DNA from: Bacteroidota bacterium
GTDB taxonomy: Bacteria; Bacteroidota; Bacteroidia; Bacteroidales; VadinHA17
Reading direction: 5' to 3'
Assembly (NCBI GenBank): GCA_021816545.1
Contig: JAKAXP010000098.1
Span: forward strand, 1-8,495
DNA: 8,495 nucleotides
A program made the translations under genes and the position numbers. How positions within the stretch are numbered: the first letter of the stretch is position 1; every line of letters begins with the position of its first letter. The notes beneath the pieces were generated by a model that was not told the origin of the DNA, did not search any database, and worked only from the letters and a program-made list of their open reading frames with translations. Shown piece by piece: positions 4,298 through 8,495 of this stretch.

Positions 4298-7200
4298 GTT
4301 CCCCGAGTGAACAGTCGCCACGCTTTTCGCCTTTCTGCCTGAACATCGTCTTTGTGGTGCTCATCATAACCGGGGCAGCAATAATGCCTCTGCTGTCATT
4401 GCAACTGAACCCTACCCGCTACCTCCCTTCACTGACTATTAGCTATACATGGCCTGACGCCGCCGCCAGGGTGATTGAGCAACAGGTCACCTCGATCCTA
4501 GAGGGTGTGATAAGCACCCTCCCCGGTGTCAGTCGCCTTTCTTCCACCACAAACAACGAGAGCGGGGAGATAACCGTGGAGTTCGACAGGAATACCGATC
4601 TACGCACAAAACGGTTCGAGGTGGCATCACTCATCCGCGATGCCCACTCGCGTCTGCCCGACAGGGTCTCTTACCCGGTTATCCAGATGAATATGCCGTC
4701 AAATACAAGCGGATCGGTGATACTGAGCTACCATGTGACAGGCAACGAGGCTCCTTCCTATATCTTCAGTATTGCCGAGGAACTGCTGAAGCCGGCGATA
4801 GCATCCGTTGACGGCGTCTACAGCGTGGATATCTACGGCGCCACACCCCGTGCCTGGGAGCTGATATATGACCAGAAGGTCCTCTCTTCAACAGGGGTAA
4901 CCCCCGGCAGGATACGTGATGCAATAAGGGCATATCTCTCTGTTCGTGAGGCTGGCGGAGGAGTTGACAACCTGCTCTCATCAGGATTGCAAAGGACATA
5001 TCTGACTATGGTCGGCCACCGACCCGATACGGTCAGGTGGGAGGATATCCCGGTCACCGCCGGGAGCGGCAGGGTGCTGATGCTCTCTGATCTTGTCACA
5101 GTGAAACTAAGGGACGAGAGACCCCGCAGTTACTATCGCATCAACGGCCTCAACACTATTACAATGGTGATAAGCGCCGGAAGAAACGTCAATAACATAA
5201 GGGTTGCAGAGGAGGTAAAGGATGTGGTTGAGAGGATGAAGAGCAGGATTCCTCCTGGCCATGATGTGGTACTTTCGCTTGACAATACAGGCTTCATCCG
5301 TGAGGAGATATCGAGGAATCTTTTCAGGGCGGCGCTGTCGGTCATACTGCTCCTTGTCTTCGCTCTGCTTGTGAGCCGCGACCTGAGATACATGCTCATA
5401 CTGTTCATCAGTATGGTGGCAACAATCTTTATCGCTTTCATCTTCTACTGGCTGTTCAGGCTTGAGATACACCTCTATTCAATGGCCGGGATAGCCGTGT
5501 CATTTGGTATGATCATCAGCAATATTATAGTGATGACTGATCATATCAAATACCATCATAACCGGAAGGTTGGCATCTCACTCATGGCTGCCACCCTGAC
5601 CACCGTGGGAGCACTTGTGGTGATCTTCTTCCTTGATGAAGCCTCGCGGGTCACGCTTTCAGATTTCGCGGCGGTGGTTATAATTAACCTAATGGTATCA
5701 CTGGCGGTGGCATTGTTCTTCATCCCCTCACTGGCACAATCGATCGGCTTCGCCGCGAAGAGCGACGCGGCAAATTTTCAGGGTAAACGCTTCGCCGGGA
5801 CGAGAGAAGCGGCTAATTTTCAGGGTAAACGCTTCACCGGGAAGAGAGCCACAGCAAATATCCGGCGTAAACGCTTCGCTGTGCGCCTCACAAGGTTTTA
5901 CGAGCGGGCTATCAGATCATTTATAAGATACAGGAAGGTATATCTCACTGCAGCGGTGCTGCTGTTCGGACTGCCGCTGTTCTGGCTTCCGGATTCACTG
6001 CCTGTTGAAAAGATCAGGACCACTGCCACCCCTGAGCCTGAGCTGACCCGGTGGCAGGAGCTGTACAACAAGACCATGGGAAACACTAAATATGTAACTG
6101 ATGTTAAGCCCATTGTAAACAAGCTTACCGGTGGAACACTCAGGCTCTTCAGTGACCGGGTGAAGAGCAGCAATTATTATTACTTCAGGGGTTCCGAGGA
6201 TGTTGAGCGCACACAACTCAGCGTAAGCATCGGCCTCAGCGAGGAGGGGCTGACGCTCGAAGACATGAATGAGGTATGCCTTGGTCTTGAGAACATGATT
6301 GCCGCCTATACCGAGGTGGACCGTTTTACAACCAGGGTCAGCTCACCCTCCTCGGCATCCCTGACAGTCACATTCCGTCCGGAGCATGACCGCACAATAT
6401 TCCCGTTCATCCTGAAGATGAGGATAGAGGACTACATGATGGGCATCGGCAGTTATCATGTCCAGGTGTACGGCGTGGGCAAAGCCTTCAGCAACCAGGT
6501 CTACAGCGACTACCTGAGGGGCTCTTATTCAATCGTTCTGAAGGGATACAACTTTGATATCCTGAGCGGCTACGCTGAAGACCTGAAAGAACGGCTCATC
6601 GCAAGTGCTAAGGGAAGGATAAAGGAAGTGTACGTACTGGGAGGAGAAGACCGCTGGTCAGTAAAGAAACAGTACCGCAACATTGTAACTGCTGACAGGG
6701 AGTTGGTCACGCTGGCCGGGAGCGATATGTACAGCCTGTATGAACAAACCCGGAGCCTCTCGCGAAACATTCAGGATGGCGGGCAGGTCTTCATGGGAGG
6801 CTTCCTTGCCCCGATGACCCTGAGATCAGCCTATGCAGAGACATACGAGATGTGGGACATCTATAATGAGCCGATGATAACAGGAACACAGGGCATTGTG
6901 AAGCTGAAGGACCTTCTGAGCATGACCAGGGAGATATCGGATAATTCAATCAGCCGCGAGGACCAGCAGTATATCATAACGGTGACATACGATTTCATCG
7001 GGAACTATGAGCTGGCCAGGATCATCAGGGACCGTAACATTGAAGAGACGGCTGCTCTGCTGCCGCTGGGCTATTCGGTACGCTCCAGCTCCTACACTTA
7101 TTCATGGTTCACACAGAAGAACAACTACCCGTTCCTGCTGCTTGTCATAGCGATCATCTACCTTGTTTGCGCCATCCTGCTCGAGTCGCTCCGTCAGCCG

Positions 7201-7728
7201 TTCATTGTGCTCGGGCTGATTCCGTTCTCTTTTATCGGGGTCTTCATTACTTTTTCACTGTTTAAGATACAGGCGGATGAGGGGGTGTTTGCAGCGATGA
7301 TCCTCCTGTGCGGGCTGGCTGTAAACTCGGCGCTTTACATCCTTGACGATTACAACAGGCTGAAGCGTTCCGGGAGACGTCTTCAGGCGGTGAGGATGTA
7401 TCTTAAGGCTTTCAACGGGAAGATCATCCCGGTCATTCTTACGATCCTGTCTACAATTGTAGGTCTTCTGCCGTTTCTCCTCACAGGCCGGGATGAGAGG
7501 TTTTGGTTCGCGCTTGCAGCGGGTGCCATCGGCGGACTGCTTTTCAGCATGGTGGGGCTGCTTGTATTTCAGCCGATGATGCTCAGGAGGGAACAAATAT
7601 TATTCCCGGGAACGGGAAGCCCCTCTGATCATACTGGCCGTTCCGGCCCGGCAGGTGTTTCGGGCAATCCGGGCAGCACAGAACCTCAGAACCCTGATAA
7701 ACCTGATAACACAGTTAGCCATGGTTAG
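4294..7728 (+). CDS. RND efflux permease, first of two, with altered TM4 proton-relay site
   Basis: This 1144-residue inner-membrane pump subunit has the RND layout: TM1 (about 12-33), periplasmic porter domain (34-340), TM2-TM6 (345-480), cytoplasmic linker (484-531), TM7 (550-567), second porter domain (570-945), TM8-TM12 (946-1095). Family signatures include VIEQQVTSILEGVISTLPGV and the TM4 block GMIISNIIVMTDH. By alignment with AcrB, D407-D408 correspond to S409-N410 here, and K940 to N1011 in GLAVNSALYILDD. Asn at the second and third positions is common in RND relatives (VDN, VNN types), but loss of the first aspartate is not. The linker has a KR-rich 14-residue repeat (about 486-531). 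The C-terminal tail 1104-1144 is Gly/Pro/Ser-rich, hence the length above the usual 1020-1060. The gene overlaps its neighbours by 4 and 8 bases. It probably pairs with the next permease as a hetero-complex. Confidence 0.93.
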   Translation: MSSPSEQSPRFSPFCLNIVFVVLIITGAAIMPLLSLQLNPTRYLPSLTISYTWPDAAARVIEQQVTSILEGVISTLPGVSRLSSTTNNESGEITVEFDRNTDLRTKRFEVASLIRDAHSRLPDRVSYPVIQMNMPSNTSGSVILSYHVTGNEAPSYIFSIAEELLKPAIASVDGVYSVDIYGATPRAWELIYDQKVLSSTGVTPGRIRDAIRAYLSVREAGGGVDNLLSSGLQRTYLTMVGHRPDTVRWEDIPVTAGSGRVLMLSDLVTVKLRDERPRSYYRINGLNTITMVISAGRNVNNIRVAEEVKDVVERMKSRIPPGHDVVLSLDNTGFIREEISRNLFRAALSVILLLVFALLVSRDLRYMLILFISMVATIFIAFIFYWLFRLEIHLYSMAGIAVSFGMIISNIIVMTDHIKYHHNRKVGISLMAATLTTVGALVVIFFLDEASRVTLSDFAAVVIINLMVSLAVALFFIPSLAQSIGFAAKSDAANFQGKRFAGTREAANFQGKRFTGKRATANIRRKRFAVRLTRFYERAIRSFIRYRKVYLTAAVLLFGLPLFWLPDSLPVEKIRTTATPEPELTRWQELYNKTMGNTKYVTDVKPIVNKLTGGTLRLFSDRVKSSNYYYFRGSEDVERTQLSVSIGLSEEGLTLEDMNEVCLGLENMIAAYTEVDRFTTRVSSPSSASLTVTFRPEHDRTIFPFILKMRIEDYMMGIGSYHVQVYGVGKAFSNQVYSDYLRGSYSIVLKGYNFDILSGYAEDLKERLIASAKGRIKEVYVLGGEDRWSVKKQYRNIVTADRELVTLAGSDMYSLYEQTRSLSRNIQDGGQVFMGGFLAPMTLRSAYAETYEMWDIYNEPMITGTQGIVKLKDLLSMTREISDNSISREDQQYIITVTYDFIGNYELARIIRDRNIEETAALLPLGYSVRSSSYTYSWFTQKNNYPFLLLVIAIIYLVCAILLESLRQPFIVLGLIPFSFIGVFITFSLFKIQADEGVFAAMILLCGLAVNSALYILDDYNRLKRSGRRLQAVRMYLKAFNGKIIPVILTILSTIVGLLPFLLTGRDERFWFALAAGAIGGLLFSMVGLLVFQPMMLRREQILFPGTGSPSDHTGRSGPAGVSGNPGSTEPQNPDKPDNTVSHG
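5747..5893 (+). repeat. In-frame 42-bp tandem repeat inside the permease gene
   Basis: The segment gtaaacgcttc recurs at 5783, 5825 and 5867, exactly 42 bp apart, and gcttcgccg at 5747 repeats at 5789, so about 3.5 copies are present. Copies 1 and 2 share aattttcagggtaaacgctt; copy 3 is more diverged (aatatccggcgtaaacgctt). The translated unit is 14 residues around AANFQGKRFAG, with F486, F500, F514 and F528 in register. The repeat falls in the basic cytoplasmic linker between TM6 and TM7, where length changes should be tolerated. Confidence 0.85.
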
Positions 7729-8495
7729 ATTCCTCGTACAGCGGCCGGTGGCCGTGATAATGAGTTTCCTGGCAGTGATAGTTCTCGGTATCGCTGCTTC
7801 GGGGAGGCTTCCCGTATCGCTGATGCCTGACATAGATATCCCCGAGATCACGGTGGCTGTATCGCGTCCTGACATCAGCTCACGGGAGATAGAGAGCAGC
7901 GTGGTGAGCGTCCTCCGCAGGAGCCTGATGCAGGTGGAAGGGGTTGATGACATCCGTTCGGAATCGCGCAACGGCAGCGCCATAATCAGGATGAAATTCG
8001 CCTTTGGCAATGACATCGACCTGGCATTCATGGAGGTCAATGAGAAGATCGATGCCGCAATGAACCTTCTTCCCCGTGATCTTGACCGTCCGAGGGTGAT
8101 AAAGGCAAGCGCCACTGACATCCCTGTCTTCATGCTTAACATCACCCTGGCAGACAGGGCCGCGGACCCGGCCGCCTTCGCCGACCTGAGCGACTTCGCG
8201 GGAAATATAATCCGCAAGCGGATAGAACAGCTGCCCGAGGTGGCCATGGCAGATATCACCGGCCAGGTAAGCAGGGAGATCTTTATCAGGCCCGATGAGC
8301 GCAGGATGCAGAGCCTCGGAATCACTTCCGAAGATATAATCAGCGCCGTGAGCATGAACAATGTCAATGTCAGCAGCATCATGGTCAGGGATGGCAAATA
8401 TCTCTATAACCTTGAGTTTGATTCAAACCTGAAGGGTGTTGATGATATCCGCAACATATGGCTGAAGAAGGAAGGGAAACTGCTGAAGATAAAGG
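7721..8495 (+). CDS. Second RND efflux permease (5' part, cut by window end)
   Basis: The frame is open from ATG 7721 to the window end, giving 258 residues of a protein expected to be about 1020-1060 long. The start MVRFLVQRPVAVIMSFLAVIVLG is a standard RND N terminus with TM1 at about 9-26, followed by RLPVSLMPDIDIPEITVAVS, then the porter segment with REIESSVVSVLRRSLMQVEGVDDIRS, MKFAFGNDIDLAFMEVNEKI and LLPRDLDRPRVIK. A PN/PC-type subdomain follows, with GITSEDIISAVSMNNVNV. It resembles usual RND proteins more closely than its upstream partner does. The ATG overlaps the preceding gene by eight bases, so translation is coupled and subunits may be made in matched amounts. TM4 and TM10 are outside the window, so whether this subunit keeps the proton-relay aspartates cannot be seen. 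Confidence 0.93.
   Translation, partial: MVRFLVQRPVAVIMSFLAVIVLGIAASGRLPVSLMPDIDIPEITVAVSRPDISSREIESSVVSVLRRSLMQVEGVDDIRSESRNGSAIIRMKFAFGNDIDLAFMEVNEKIDAAMNLLPRDLDRPRVIKASATDIPVFMLNITLADRAADPAAFADLSDFAGNIIRKRIEQLPEVAMADITGQVSREIFIRPDERRMQSLGITSEDIISAVSMNNVNVSSIMVRDGKYLYNLEFDSNLKGVDDIRNIWLKKEGKLLKIK

Noticed and set aside
7600..8397. 265-residue minus-strand open frame
   Set aside because: It is Ser/Arg/Leu/Ile-rich and lies antisense to the clear second RND permease; a shadow of GC-rich codon use.

Overview
The window looks like a Bacteroidota (Bacteroidales-type) chromosome. Reasons: a 6-bladed beta-propeller lipoprotein with the family's IG.KG.GPGEY motif, a small Cys-rich secreted peptide of the NVEALA kind next to it, a good TTTG-N19-TANNTTTG-type promoter, and an RND efflux operon with two tandem permeases. 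This is judged from recalled family features, not from a search.

Layout. (1) 1-407: a degraded C-terminal piece of another propeller-family protein (135-407). (2) 408-749: non-coding, with a 12-bp palindrome, a 10-bp tandem repeat, a candidate promoter, and a structured leader whose 630-640 segment is a perfect complement of the Bacteroidota 16S rRNA 3' tail. (3) 750-2816: an AT-rich cassette of a secreted four-Cys peptide, a strong 11-bp hairpin, a 395-aa propeller lipoprotein, and a membrane-tethered thioredoxin-like protein with a CTPC site, overlapping the propeller gene by one base. (4) 2817-2957: a short intergenic region with the best promoter in the window. (5) 2958-8495: a clearly more GC-rich operon of a small HTH protein, an RND periplasmic adaptor lipoprotein, a 1144-aa RND permease, and the first 258 codons of a second RND permease cut off by the window end. 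No TolC-type outer-membrane channel is visible here; it may lie downstream or elsewhere.

Working together. The RND genes are translationally coupled (4-bp and 8-bp overlaps) and probably form one tripartite efflux pump with two non-identical permeases, as in MdtBC. The first permease is odd: the near-invariant TM4 aspartate of the proton relay is Ser409, and its cytoplasmic TM6-TM7 linker carries a 42-bp (14-residue) tandem repeat. The AT-rich cassette may be a small export system: peptide, a thiol-disulfide protein that could handle its cysteines, and a surface or periplasmic propeller. That functional link is inference from gene order and cysteines only. No RNA genes, insertion sequences or CRISPR arrays were seen.
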